Positions 25,206-33,613 of a stretch of 43,689 nt of DNA are shown here, piece by piece. The stretch lies in contig NZ_JAQGLA010000068.1 in assembly GCF_027853915.1 (NCBI RefSeq), forward strand, positions 1 through 43,689, in the 5' to 3' direction. Both the position numbers and the translations under genes were made by a program. This DNA comes from Saccharopolyspora oryzae. GTDB lineage: Bacteria > Actinomycetota > Actinomycetes > Mycobacteriales > Pseudonocardiaceae. Position 1 is the first letter of the stretch. Each line of letters begins with the position of its first letter. The notes beneath the pieces were generated by a model. The model had not been told where the DNA came from. It was given only the letters and a program-made list of their open reading frames with translations, and searched no databases.

Positions 25206-26093
25206 TCAGGGCGAGCCGGGACGTCGTGGCCAGGGCGGGATGAAATCGGGGTAGTCGGCGCTGACCTTCATGGGGAACTGCGCCGGGCGCTTGGCCAGGA
25301 ACGCCTCGACGCCTTCCGCCGAATCCGCCGCCGCGCCGAGGTGGTTGATCGCCTTGGAGTCCAGGCGGTGCGCCTCCCACGGCGAGTCGGCGCCGAGCAT
25401 GCCCCACAGCAGTTGGCGCGATACCGCCACCGAGACGCCGGAGGTGTTGTCGGCGATCTCGCGGGCGATCGCGCGCGCCGTCGGCAGCAGGTCGTCGTCC
25501 GGGACCACCCGGGACACCAGGCGTCCGGAAAGTGCTTCCTGCGCGCCGAAAACCCTGCCGGTGGCGACCCACTCCATCGCCTGCGAGATGCCGACCACGC
25601 GCGGCAGGAACCACGACGAGGCCGCTTCCGGGACGATCCCCCGGCGGGCGAAGACCAGGCCGAACTTCGCCGACTCGGCGGCCAGCCGGATGTCCGCGGG
25701 CAGCATCATCGTCACGCCCACCCCGACCGCCGGACCGTTGAACGCCGCGATCACCGGCTTGCGCGATTCGGCGATGCGCAACGCCACCGTGCCGCCGCCG
25801 TCGCGCGGCACGCCGTCGATCTGCCCCGCCGCCCAGCGGGTCGCGGCCCGCTCGTCGTTCGCACCGGCGTTGAACGTCTCCGCGCCCGCGCTCAGGTCCG
25901 CCCCGGCGCAGAACCCGCGTCCGGCGCCGGTGACGATCACCGCGCGGACCTCGTCGTCGGCGTCGGCGTCGTCGAACGCGCTGATCAGCTCGTCGCGCAT
26001 CACGTGGGTGAACGCGTTGAGCTTGTCCGGCCGGTCCAGCATGATCGTGGCGATGCCCTCGGAGACCTCGTAGCTGATCTGCTCGCGGCTCAT
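25206..26093 (-). CDS. Enoyl-CoA hydratase/isomerase family protein (crotonase 3)
   Basis: This is 295 residues from ATG 26093, which overlaps the upstream crotonase stop by 4 bp (ATGA). It has the crotonase fold with GRGFCAGADLSAG and FNGPAVGVGVTMMLPADIRL. The two hydratase glutamates are replaced by T128 and F148; the only acidic candidate is E156 in RRGIVPEAASSW, eight residues later, where dienoyl-CoA isomerase has an aspartate. The C-terminus is about 30 residues longer than in the other crotonases here. It forms a two-gene unit with crotonase 4. A much longer frame upstream is a shadow of crotonase 4. Confidence 0.9.
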   Translation of the reverse strand: MSREQISYEVSEGIATIMLDRPDKLNAFTHVMRDELISAFDDADADDEVRAVIVTGAGRGFCAGADLSAGAETFNAGANDERAATRWAAGQIDGVPRDGGGTVALRIAESRKPVIAAFNGPAVGVGVTMMLPADIRLAAESAKFGLVFARRGIVPEAASSWFLPRVVGISQAMEWVATGRVFGAQEALSGRLVSRVVPDDDLLPTARAIAREIADNTSGVSVAVSRQLLWGMLGADSPWEAHRLDSKAINHLGAAADSAEGVEAFLAKRPAQFPMKVSADYPDFIPPWPRRPGSP

Positions 26094-26884
26094 CGCAGCA
26101 CCCAATCGCCGGTGAACTCGGGTTCGGTCTTGTTGATGAACGCCTCCTTGGCGGCCTGGCTGTCCGCGGTCGCGAAGTTGATGGTCTGGGCCCGGGCTTC
26201 GCTCTCCAGTGCCTCCCGGAAGCTCTGGCTGCCGACGGTGTTCAGCATCTGCTTGCTCTGCGCGAGCGCGATCGGCGGGCCCTGCGCGAGGCGGGCGGCC
26301 AGATCGGCGACGTACTCGTCGATCTCGGAGTCCTCCCGCACCGCGGTGACCATGCCGAGCTCGCGGGCCTCGTCGGCACCGATGATCTCGGCGAGCAGCG
26401 CCAGCCGCTTGGCCTGCTGCAGGCCGACGATCCGCTGCAGGAGCCAGGATCCGCCGAAGTCCAGGGACAGGCCCCGCTTGCCGAAGATCTGCGAGAACCG
26501 GGCGTCCGGGGTGCAGACCACCAGGTCGCAGCCCAGCGCCAGGTTCCACCCGGCCCCGACCGCCACGCCCCGCACCTTCGCCACCGACGGTTTCGGCAGC
26601 TCGTGCAGCGCTAGTGCGATCTCGTTGATGCCGTGCATCCGGTTCAGCGGGTGCTGCGGGCCGCGGTCGCCGCTGAGGTCCGCGCCCGCGCAGAAGTCGC
26701 CTTCCGCTCCCGTGATCACCAAGCACCGCACGTCGTCGTCGGCCGCGGCTTTCCCGATCGCCTCGTGCAGGCCGCGCCAGGCCGCCAGGTCCAGGGCGTT
26801 CTTGCGCTTGGGCCGGTTGATCGTGACCGTCAGAACGGGGCCTTCGTGCGCCACCCGGATCGCATCACTGTCCACTGTGCTCAC
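26090..26884 (-). CDS. Enoyl-CoA hydratase/isomerase family protein (crotonase 4)
   Basis: This is 264 residues if it begins at GTG 26884. A GTG nine bases later is possible, and neither has a strong ribosome site. It has a crotonase fold (NRPKRKNALD, GDFCAGADLSGD, VRGVAVGAGWNLALGCDL). The hydratase glutamates fall on N114 and F134. D142 in RGLSLDFGGSW sits at the dienoyl-isomerase aspartate position. It is coupled to crotonase 3 by ATGA, and the two differ enough to suggest a heteromer or successive steps rather than a recent duplication. It is divergent from the histidine phosphatase gene. Confidence 0.88.
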   Translation of the reverse strand: MSTVDSDAIRVAHEGPVLTVTINRPKRKNALDLAAWRGLHEAIGKAAADDDVRCLVITGAEGDFCAGADLSGDRGPQHPLNRMHGINEIALALHELPKPSVAKVRGVAVGAGWNLALGCDLVVCTPDARFSQIFGKRGLSLDFGGSWLLQRIVGLQQAKRLALLAEIIGADEARELGMVTAVREDSEIDEYVADLAARLAQGPPIALAQSKQMLNTVGSQSFREALESEARAQTINFATADSQAAKEAFINKTEPEFTGDWVLR

Positions 26885-26987
26885 CCATCGTCTCGGTGCC
26901 GGCCGTCGACCGGTCTCGGCGACTTGAAAACCTCTTGGCCTGCTGGAAGGGTCCAGGCGGACCAGTTGCCCAGGGAAGTGAGCCAGC

Positions 26988-27680
26988 ATGTCCGAGGTGG
27001 AGTACCGGCAGTCCCGTTTCGCGGTCCCGACCGGGGCCACCGACGTCCTGCTGATCCGGCACGGCGAATCGGCCCCGGCCCGCCCGGACCGGCCGTTCCC
27101 GCTGGTCGACGGGCAGGGCGACCCGGAACTGGCGCCGCAGGGCCGGGAGCACGCCGAGCGCGTCGCGCAGCGGCTGGCCGACGCGGGCCTGGACGCGATC
27201 TACGTGACCACGCTGATCCGCACCGTCCAGACCGCCGCACCGCTGGCCGCGCGCACCGGCCTGACCCCGCAGGTCGAACCGGACCTGCGGGAGGTGCACC
27301 TCGGCGAGTGGGAAGGCGGGCTGTTCCGGCAGAAGACCGCCGAGAACGACCCGGTCATCCAGCGGATGCACGCCGAGCAGCGCTGGGACGTCATCCCCGG
27401 CGCGGAGTCCGGGGCGGCGCTGAGCGCCCGCGTCCGCGGCGCGATCGAGCGGCTGGCCGCAGCGCACCCGGACCAGCGGATCGCGGTGTTCACCCACGGC
27501 GGCGTGATCGGGCAGGCCCTGGCGCTGGCCACCGGATCCCGCCCGCTGGCCTTCCTGGGCGCCGACAACGGCTCGATCTCCCGGATCGTGGTGACCGCGG
27601 ACCGGTGGATCGTCCGCAGCTTCAACGACTCCGCGCACCTCGACTCCGATCTCTCCGCACAGGCCGCCGCGCTGAGCTGA
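26988..27680 (+). CDS. Histidine phosphatase family protein
   Basis: This 230-residue protein has LLIRHGESAPARP, the RHG phospho-acceptor motif. TTLIRTVQTAAPLA is the usual second arginine segment, followed by REVHLGEWEGG. VFTHGGVIGQAL carries the second catalytic histidine. Such enzymes dephosphorylate sugar phosphates, nucleotides or other small metabolites. The ATG at 26988 follows AGGGAAG. It is a single gene between two acyl-CoA units and has no evident link to them apart from position. Its stop is 21 bp from the convergent LLM gene. Confidence 0.9.
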   Translation: MSEVEYRQSRFAVPTGATDVLLIRHGESAPARPDRPFPLVDGQGDPELAPQGREHAERVAQRLADAGLDAIYVTTLIRTVQTAAPLAARTGLTPQVEPDLREVHLGEWEGGLFRQKTAENDPVIQRMHAEQRWDVIPGAESGAALSARVRGAIERLAAAHPDQRIAVFTHGGVIGQALALATGSRPLAFLGADNGSISRIVVTADRWIVRSFNDSAHLDSDLSAQAAALS

Positions 27681-27700
27681 CCCGTCGGGGGTCTCCCCCG

Positions 27701-28657
27701 CTACTTCAGGCCCAGCGCGCGGACCGCGTCCGCCGGGTTCCCCTGCGGCAGGACCGCGATCGCCGGGGTGGTGACCCCGTTGTCCACGTACTGCTGGATC
27801 CGTTCCCGGCAGTGCTCGGCCGGGCCGTGCACCACCAGGTCGTCGACCACGCTGTCCGGGATCGCCTCCAGCGCCGCCTTGCGGTCACCGGCGTCCCACG
27901 CCTGCCACATCGGCGAGAGCTCCTCGCGGCCCAGCCACTCGTGGAAAGCCCGGTACACCGGCACGTTCATGTACGCCGCGATCTGCCGCCGCGCGATACC
28001 GCGAGCGGTGTCGGCGTCGGCGTCGGGCATCGCGAAGATGCGGGCCACGACCTCCTTGCCCTCGCCGCCCTCGTGCACGTGCGGGACCACCGCGCGCACG
28101 TCGTCGGGCGAGAGCCAGTTGATGATCGCGCCGTCGCCTTCCCGGCCCGCCAGCCGCAGCATCCCCGGCCGCAGCGCCGCGACCAGCAGCGGCGGCGCCG
28201 GCTCGGCGACCAGACCGGCGGTGAAGCCCTTGACCTGGAAGGTGTCGTAGGTCTCGGTGACCTTCTCCCCGCTCAGCGCCTTGCGCAAGAACCGCAGCGT
28301 GTCGCGCACGCGCTTGTACGGCTCCTCGAACGGGATGTCGTTCCAGCGCTCCACGATCACGTTGGACGAGGTGCCGATGCCCAGCGCGAACCGGCCCGGG
28401 GCGGCCGCGGCCAGCGAGGCGGCGCTCATCGCCAGCGTCGCCGGACCGCGGGTGTAGACCGGGACGATCGCGGTGCCCAGCCGCAGCTTCGGGGCCCAAG
28501 CGCTGGCCAGCGCGAGCGGGGTGAACGCGTCGGCGCCGTTGGACTCCGACGACCACACGTCCGTGTAGCCCAGGTCCGGCAGTTCGGCGATGAGCTCGCG
28601 CTGCTCGGCCAGCGGAATGCCCTGGAACGGCACCGTGATGCCCCAACGTCGTTGCAC
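27701..28657 (-). CDS. LLM-class flavin/F420-dependent oxidoreductase
   Basis: This 318-residue luciferase-like TIM-barrel protein begins MQRRWGITVPFQGIPLAEQ. It shows the typical LGYTDVWSSESNGADAFTPL, LRLGTAIVPVYTRGP and RFALGIGTSSNVIVERWN strands. The segment VVHGPAEHCRERIQQYVDNG near the C-terminus is typical of the F420-type branch, but cofactor choice (FMN or F420) is not proven. The GTG start at 28657 follows GGGAGGA, 15 bp beyond the acyl-CoA synthetase stop. It is the fourth gene of the crotonase 5 operon and may oxygenate or reduce the pathway substrate. Confidence 0.9.
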   Translation of the reverse strand: MQRRWGITVPFQGIPLAEQRELIAELPDLGYTDVWSSESNGADAFTPLALASAWAPKLRLGTAIVPVYTRGPATLAMSAASLAAAAPGRFALGIGTSSNVIVERWNDIPFEEPYKRVRDTLRFLRKALSGEKVTETYDTFQVKGFTAGLVAEPAPPLLVAALRPGMLRLAGREGDGAIINWLSPDDVRAVVPHVHEGGEGKEVVARIFAMPDADADTARGIARRQIAAYMNVPVYRAFHEWLGREELSPMWQAWDAGDRKAALEAIPDSVVDDLVVHGPAEHCRERIQQYVDNGVTTPAIAVLPQGNPADAVRALGLK

Positions 28658-28672
28658 GAACAGTCCTCCCGA

Positions 28673-30205
28673 TCACGAAGGCGCGTAGCGCGCCTTGAGC
28701 TTTCCCTTGACGAGCTTTCCGGTGGGGGTGCGCGGCAGCTCGCTCGCGAAGTCGACGCTGCGCGGCACCTTGTAGTGCGCGACGCGCTGCCTGGCGTAGT
28801 CGAGGATCTCCCGCTCCAGGTCCGGTCCCGGTTCCGCGCCGGGTGCCGGTTGCACGACGGCTTTGACCGCCTCGCCCATCTCGGCGTCCGGTACCCCGAA
28901 GACCGCGACGTCGAGGATGGCCGGGTGCAGCACCAGCACGTTCTCGACCTCCTGCGGGTAGATGTTCACCCCGCCGGAGATGATCATGAAGGCCTTGCGG
29001 TCGGTGAGGAACAGGAAGCCGTCGTCGTCGACGTAGCCCAGATCGCCGACGGTGGCCCAGTTCCCGTGCTCGGGGTGCTTGACCGACCGGGTCTTGTCCG
29101 GGTCCCCCAGGTACTCGAAGGGCACCTCGTCCCGTCCGAAGTAGACGGTGCCGACCTCACCGCTGGGCAGCTCGCGGCCGTCCTCGTCGCAGATGTGCAC
29201 CTCGCCGAGCACCGAACGGCCGACCGAACCGGGTTTGTCCAGCCACTGGGCGGAATCGATCAGCGTCATGCCGATGCCCTCGGTCGCCGCGTAGTACTCC
29301 TGCAGGATCGGGCCCCACCACTCGATCATCGCCCGCTTGACCTCGACCGGGCAAGGCGCGGCGGCGTGCACCGCCATCCGGTGGCTGCTCAGGTCGTAGC
29401 GCTGCCGGATCTGCTCGTCCAGCTTGAGCATCCGGACGAACATCGTCGGAACCCACTGGCTGTGCGTGATGCCGTACTCCTCGATCGCCCGCAGCGCGCC
29501 CTCCGGGTCGAAGCGCTCCATCATCACCACGGTTCCGCCGATCGCGTGCACCGAGGCGCTGTAGCGCAGCGGTGCCGCGTGGTAGACCGGTGCCGGGGAC
29601 AAGTAGACGGTGTCCTCGGTGAACCCGTAGAACGCGCTCAGCAGGTCGACCAGCACGTTGCCGGGTTCGTGCACCTGGCGATCGGGCAAGTTGGGCTTGA
29701 TCCCCTTGGGACGCCCGGTGGTTCCCGAGGAGTACAGCAGGTCCGCGCCGCACGGCTGCGAAGCGGGAACTTCGGTCGAGGCTGCGGCCAGCGCTTCCTC
29801 GTAATCGTCGAAACCCAGCACCGCACCACCGAAAGCCAGCCGCAGCCCGACGGTCACCTGCTCGGCGACCGCCTCCGCCAGCTCGGCCAGCCCGGCGGAC
29901 ACCAGCAGCGCGCTGGCACCCGAATCGTTGACGATGTAAGCGACTTCTTCGGGTTGCAGGTGGCTGTTGACCGCGCAGACGTACAGTCCGGAGCGCAGCG
30001 CGGCCCAGTAGACCTCGAAGGCCTCCGGGGAGTTGTCGCTGAGCAGCGCGACGACATCGCCCTTGCCCAGCCCCGCCGCGCGCAGCTGGTTGGCCAGCCG
30101 CAGCGACCGCTCGTCGAGTTCGCGGTAGGTCAGGCGCCGACCGGATCCGGCCATGATCAGCGCGGGCCGGTCGGGGTGGGTAGCGGCGTGGACTCCTGGG
30201 TACAT
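28673..30205 (-). CDS. AMP-forming acyl-CoA synthetase (FadD-like)
   Basis: This is a 510-residue ANL ligase. YSSGTTGRPKGIK is the P-loop, YYAATEG (A5), ATVGDLGYVDDDGFLFLTDR (A7/A8) and PRTPTGKLVKGKL (A10 lysine) complete the set. HAAAPCPVEVKRAMIEWWGP is shared almost verbatim with the ligase ending at 37710, so the two are paralogues of one subgroup, distinct from the ligase at 21593. It lies in an operon after the thioesterase (33-bp gap) and before the LLM gene. It probably activates a pathway acid. Confidence 0.93.
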   Translation of the reverse strand: MYPGVHAATHPDRPALIMAGSGRRLTYRELDERSLRLANQLRAAGLGKGDVVALLSDNSPEAFEVYWAALRSGLYVCAVNSHLQPEEVAYIVNDSGASALLVSAGLAELAEAVAEQVTVGLRLAFGGAVLGFDDYEEALAAASTEVPASQPCGADLLYSSGTTGRPKGIKPNLPDRQVHEPGNVLVDLLSAFYGFTEDTVYLSPAPVYHAAPLRYSASVHAIGGTVVMMERFDPEGALRAIEEYGITHSQWVPTMFVRMLKLDEQIRQRYDLSSHRMAVHAAAPCPVEVKRAMIEWWGPILQEYYAATEGIGMTLIDSAQWLDKPGSVGRSVLGEVHICDEDGRELPSGEVGTVYFGRDEVPFEYLGDPDKTRSVKHPEHGNWATVGDLGYVDDDGFLFLTDRKAFMIISGGVNIYPQEVENVLVLHPAILDVAVFGVPDAEMGEAVKAVVQPAPGAEPGPDLEREILDYARQRVAHYKVPRSVDFASELPRTPTGKLVKGKLKARYAPS

Positions 30206-30238
30206 GCGGCTCCTCCTTGAACCATCGGCACCCGCTGA

Positions 30239-30898
30239 TCACCTCGAGAGGCGCTCCAACTCCCCGAACAGCCGCTTGGACTGCTCGGCGCTGGGCACCA
30301 CGAAAACGCCCTTGGCCTCCACCAGCACGGTGTCGGGGTCGTCCTCGGTGCTGATCGTGGCGATCGACTCGGTCCACCGCCCGTCGACGTTCTCCAGCCG
30401 GCCGACGATGCGCAGCGGCGTCTGCAGTGGGACCGGACGCCGGTAGCGCAGTTCGAGCTTGACCGTCATGCCGTGCTTGCCGCGGGTCGAGTGCGCGTGG
30501 CCGAGGATCTGGTCCACCAGCAGGGCGCTGATGCCGCCGTGCCCGTAGCTGGGCGGTCCCTCGTAGGCCAGGCCGAGCGTGCAGCGGCCGATCGCCGCGC
30601 CGTCGACGATCTCCACCCGCATCGGCGGTGCGATCGGATTCCCCGGGCCGGATGCCGGGTTGTACATCCGGCGCGCGCGCTGACCACCGTCCACAGTGGC
30701 CGGTTCACCGCGTTCGCGGCGGGCCGCGGCCAGCGGTGGGACCAATGCGCGGACCTGTTCGGCGAGTTCGGTCAGGGTCTCGGTGTCGACCTCGGTGGAC
30801 ACCGCGGCGTCGGTCAGCTCGCGCAGCGCGGCACCGAGCTCCCGCACGGCCCGACGGCGCTGCGCCTGGTCGTCTTCAGCGGTCACCGGTTCACTCAC
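30239..30898 (-). CDS. Hotdog-fold thioesterase (PaaI-like)
   Basis: This 219-residue protein has an N-terminal helical extension (about 1-85) followed by a 4HBT-type hotdog domain. YEGPPSYGHGGISALLVDQILGHA is the conserved H-G-G...D stretch at the CoA thioesterase active site. MTVKLELRYRRPVPLQTPLRIVGRL is the central strand pair. Hydrolysis of an acyl-CoA intermediate or removal of dead-end CoA esters is likely. The GTG at 30898 lies within the last codons of crotonase 5 (8-bp overlap), so the two are translationally coupled. Confidence 0.88.
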   Translation of the reverse strand: MSEPVTAEDDQAQRRRAVRELGAALRELTDAAVSTEVDTETLTELAEQVRALVPPLAAARRERGEPATVDGGQRARRMYNPASGPGNPIAPPMRVEIVDGAAIGRCTLGLAYEGPPSYGHGGISALLVDQILGHAHSTRGKHGMTVKLELRYRRPVPLQTPLRIVGRLENVDGRWTESIATISTEDDPDTVLVEAKGVFVVPSAEQSKRLFGELERLSR

Positions 30899-31655
30899 CC
30901 CGCCAGACCGGCTTGCGCTTCTCGGCGAACGCGCGCGCCCCTTCCTGGGCGTCGGCGGAGGCGAACACCGGAGACGAGATCTCGCGCTGCTGGGCGAAGG
31001 CCTCGGCGTCGGTCCACCGCACCGCACCGGAGACGATCTGCTTGGTGGCGCGGATCGCCAGCGGCCCGTTCGCCGCCACCCGCGCGGCCAGCTCCCTCGC
31101 CCCGTTCAGCGCCTCGCCCGGCTCGGTGATCTTGTTGATCAGCCCGTGCGCGTGGGCGACCTCGGCGGTCAGCGGATCGCCGGTCAGCGCGACCTCCATG
31201 GCCAGCTGGTACGGCAAGGTCTTGGGCAGCCGCAGCAGACCACCGGCAGCGGCGACCAGACCTCGCTTGACCTCGGGCAGCCCGAACTTGGCCTCCCGCG
31301 AGGCGACGATCAGGTCGCAGCTGAGCGCCAGCTCGCAGCCGCCGGCCAGGGCCCAGCCCTCGACGGCGGCGAGCAGCGGTTTCGACGGTGGCCGCTCGGT
31401 GACGCCGCCGAATCCCCGACCCGGGATGGAGGGGCGCTCGCCGCGGGTGAAGGCCTTGAGGTCCATGCCCGCGCAGAACGTGCCGCCCGCGCCGGTGAGG
31501 ATGCCGATGACCGCGTCAGAGCGCTCTTCGAGCTCGTCGATCGCGGCGGCCAGGCCCTCGGCGACCGAGCGGTCCACCGCGTTGCGGGCCTCGGGCCGGT
31601 TGATCGTGATGACGGCGACGCCGTCGGCGATCTCGGTCAGGACGCTCTCACCCAC
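30891..31655 (-). CDS. Enoyl-CoA hydratase (crotonase 5, complete catalytic pair)
   Basis: This is 254 residues from GTG 31655, eight bases after GGAGGA. It is the only crotonase in the window with both catalytic glutamates of enoyl-CoA hydratase: E108 in LAGGCELALSCD and E128 in KFGLPEVKRG, 20 residues apart as in the rat enzyme. GTFCAGMDLKAF forms the oxyanion hole. It should hydrate 2-enoyl-CoA to 3-hydroxyacyl-CoA. It is first in the operon crotonase 5, thioesterase, acyl-CoA synthetase, LLM oxidoreductase. It is divergent from lysR1, the classic arrangement for a LysR-controlled target. Confidence 0.93.
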   Translation of the reverse strand: MGESVLTEIADGVAVITINRPEARNAVDRSVAEGLAAAIDELEERSDAVIGILTGAGGTFCAGMDLKAFTRGERPSIPGRGFGGVTERPPSKPLLAAVEGWALAGGCELALSCDLIVASREAKFGLPEVKRGLVAAAGGLLRLPKTLPYQLAMEVALTGDPLTAEVAHAHGLINKITEPGEALNGARELAARVAANGPLAIRATKQIVSGAVRWTDAEAFAQQREISSPVFASADAQEGARAFAEKRKPVWRGE

Positions 31656-31691
31656 GCTGCATCTCCTCCGGTCTCGAGCCAAGGCCGCCCC

Positions 31692-31720
31692 AGTATCCCG
31701 CTCGCGGCGACCCAGGTCCA
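31692..31720 (-). promoter_or_regulatory. Candidate promoter of the crotonase 5 operon
   Basis: Reading toward crotonase 5, TGGACC (31720-31715) and GATACT (31697-31692) are 17 bp apart. The match is moderate (5/6 and about 3/6). The LysR-type box at 31765-31779 would lie near -87 from the resulting start. Confidence 0.35.
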
Positions 31721-31764
31721 GACCGACCGGCCGGTATGATCCAGACCAAACCCCGCACGCACCC

Positions 31765-31779
31765 ATAGCCCGGACCAAT
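31765..31779. promoter_or_regulatory. LysR-type box variant between lysR1 and its divergent operon
   Basis: ATAG-N7-CAAT differs by one base from the ATAG-N7-CTAT box found three more times downstream, and it keeps the T-N11-A core. On the minus strand the flank CTATGGGTGCGT matches CTATCGGTGCGT at the MFS2 box and resembles the MFS1 flank. Its centre is at about -37 from the predicted leaderless start of lysR1, so binding there could also give autoregulation. TATCCT at 31797-31802, six bases before the lysR1 GTG, is the likely -10. Confidence 0.6.
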
Positions 31780-31808
31780 GCACCGCCACCGGGTCGTATC
31801 CTTCCGGG

Positions 31809-32762
31809 GTGGACCTGCGGCTGGTGGAGTACTTCGTTGCGGTGATCGACCACGGGAGCGTCACCAAGGCCGCGCAGTCGCTGTACATCGCGCAGCCGTC
31901 CCTGTCGCAGGCCATCCGGAGCTTGGAGCGCCAGCTCGGGGTGCAGCTGTTCCGCCGCACCGGGCGCCAGCTGGTGCTCACCCCCGACGGCGAGGCGTTC
32001 GCGACGCCCGCGCGCCGCATCCTCCGCGACGTCGAGCGCGCACGCAGCGCCGCGCGCGACGTGCTCGCGCTCAGCAGCGGCCAGCTCGACATCGCCGCGC
32101 TGGCGACGCTGGCCGCCTACCCGCTGCCCGAACTGGCCGGCGAGTTCCACCAGCGCCACCCCGGTGTGCTGCTCAACGTCATCGACCCCGGCGGCTCGGC
32201 CCGCGTGGTCGACGAGGTGCGACGCGGGCGCGCCGAGCTCGGACTGACCACGCTCCCCCTGCACAGCACCGGGCCCCGCGGCTCCTCGCTGCGCACCCGC
32301 GAGCTCCACACCCAGGAGATCGTGCTGGTCCTGCCCCCGGAGTTGGCCGCGCAGCTGCCCGACCCGGTGCCGCTGTCCGCGGTGGCCGGCATCCCGCTGG
32401 TCCTGGAACTGGGCGACACGCTCAGCCTGGTCGACGACGTGCTGGACACCTCGGCGCTGACCGTCGCCGTGGAGTCGGCCAACCGGCAGTCGATCTGGGA
32501 CCTGGTCGCGCACGGCGCGGGCGCCACGTTCCTGCCCCGCAGCCTGGCCGAACGCGAACTGCAGGGCGTGGTCCTGCGCTCCACCACACCGGAACTGCGG
32601 CGCAGCATCGGATTCGTGCACCGCCCGGGACCGCTGTCCCCCGCCGCGGAGGCGTTCCTCGCCGTCGCCGGGGTCAGCGCGGAGTCCGAGCCATCCGCAA
32701 CAACGCCCGCCCCGCAGGCGACAGAACAGCGGGGTCGTAGAGCACCCCGTAACCGAGGCTGA
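31809..32762 (+). CDS. LysR-family transcriptional regulator (lysR1)
   Basis: This is 317 residues from GTG 31809, predicted leaderless. The N-terminal winged helix-turn-helix is canonical (LVEYFVAVIDHGSVTKAA, QPSLSQAIRSLERQLGVQLF, LTPDGEAF). The periplasmic-binding-protein-like effector domain covers about residues 90-295. The C-terminal 20 residues (SATTPAPQATEQRGRR...) are low-complexity and overlap the convergent lysR2 gene. It is divergent from the crotonase 5 operon with a shared intergenic LysR-type box. Matching boxes upstream of the thiolase and both MFS genes make it the best candidate regulator of the whole set. Confidence 0.93.
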   Translation: MDLRLVEYFVAVIDHGSVTKAAQSLYIAQPSLSQAIRSLERQLGVQLFRRTGRQLVLTPDGEAFATPARRILRDVERARSAARDVLALSSGQLDIAALATLAAYPLPELAGEFHQRHPGVLLNVIDPGGSARVVDEVRRGRAELGLTTLPLHSTGPRGSSLRTRELHTQEIVLVLPPELAAQLPDPVPLSAVAGIPLVLELGDTLSLVDDVLDTSALTVAVESANRQSIWDLVAHGAGATFLPRSLAERELQGVVLRSTTPELRRSIGFVHRPGPLSPAAEAFLAVAGVSAESEPSATTPAPQATEQRGRRAPRNRG

Positions 32763-33546
32763 TCGGCGGATCGACCGCCCGCACGATCGCCCCGCGCGCG
32801 GCGGCCTGCTCGGCCATCGGCCGGGCGAGCACGGTGCCCCCGACCCCGGCCAGCACGAACGGCAGCATCGACTCCCGGTGCTGCACGACCGCCGACGGCC
32901 GGGTGCGCTTGCGGGCCGCACTGAGCGCCCTCTCGATGGCAGCACGGCCACCGCTCTTGGGCACGATCACCAGCGGCAGGTCCGGGAGTTCGGCCAGCGG
33001 CAGCGGATCCTTCGCCGACACCTCCGTGCCCGGCGGGAAGACCAGCCAGTACTCGTGCCGCCCCAGCTCCTCCACCTGCAGGTCCGAGGCCGGAACGGGC
33101 AGGTTGGTGAACACGATCTCGCAGTGCCCCTCGCGGATCAGCGAAGCACCGGCCTCCTCGTCGCGCAGCTCTGCCAGCCGCAGCGAAACGTTCGGGTAGC
33201 GCTGCCGGAACCGGCCGACGAGCTGCGCCACCGGATGCACCGCCAGCGCAGCCGCGACGTGGATGTCCAAGCGCCCGCGCGGCAACCCGGCGGCATCGAC
33301 CAACGTGCCCTCGGCGGCTACGACGTCCCGCAGGATCTGCCGGGCCGGACCGACGAACGCCTGACCGGCCGAGGTCAGCACCATGCCGCGGCCGATCCGG
33401 TGGAACAGCTCGACCCCGAGGTCGCGCTCCAAACCGCGGATGGCCTGCGACACCGTGGGCTGCGCCAGCTGCAGCGCGCTCGCCGCAGCGTTGATGCCGT
33501 TGTGATCGACGACGGCCAGGAAGTACTCGACCTGGTGCAACTCCAC
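32674..33546 (-). CDS. LysR-family transcriptional regulator (lysR2)
   Basis: This is 290 residues from GTG 33546. The helix-turn-helix reads VEYFLAVVDHNGINAAASAL and QPTVSQAIRGLERDLGVELF, followed by an effector domain from about 90. It is clearly related to lysR1 but not a recent copy. The genes are convergent and their 3' ends overlap by 89 bp, so each transcript is antisense to the end of the other. TAGGCT (33558-33553) six bases before the GTG suggests another leaderless message. No ATAG-N7-CTAT box precedes it, so its target is unclear. Confidence 0.92.
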   Translation of the reverse strand: MELHQVEYFLAVVDHNGINAAASALQLAQPTVSQAIRGLERDLGVELFHRIGRGMVLTSAGQAFVGPARQILRDVVAAEGTLVDAAGLPRGRLDIHVAAALAVHPVAQLVGRFRQRYPNVSLRLAELRDEEAGASLIREGHCEIVFTNLPVPASDLQVEELGRHEYWLVFPPGTEVSAKDPLPLAELPDLPLVIVPKSGGRAAIERALSAARKRTRPSAVVQHRESMLPFVLAGVGGTVLARPMAEQAAARGAIVRAVDPPISLGYGVLYDPAVLSPAGRALLRMARTPR

Positions 33547-33567
33547 CGGGGCAGCCTAGCCTGCGCT

Positions 33568-33607
33568 GCGGGCGCGAAAACCGGTCGCAGCCGGTTTCCG
33601 CGCCCGC
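33568..33607 (-). terminator. 17-bp hairpin after the M14 peptidase gene
   Basis: Arms 33568-33584 and 33591-33607 (GCGGGCGCGaAAACCGG and complement) pair with one mismatch around a 6-base loop, starting seven bases beyond the peptidase stop. It also isolates lysR2, whose start is just downstream. Confidence 0.75.
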
Positions 33608-33613
33608 ACGCGA

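Noticed and set aside
26633..30220. 1195-codon plus-strand frame
   Set aside because: It is the antisense shadow of crotonase 4, the LLM oxidoreductase and the acyl-CoA synthetase, and it conflicts with the well-supported histidine phosphatase frame.
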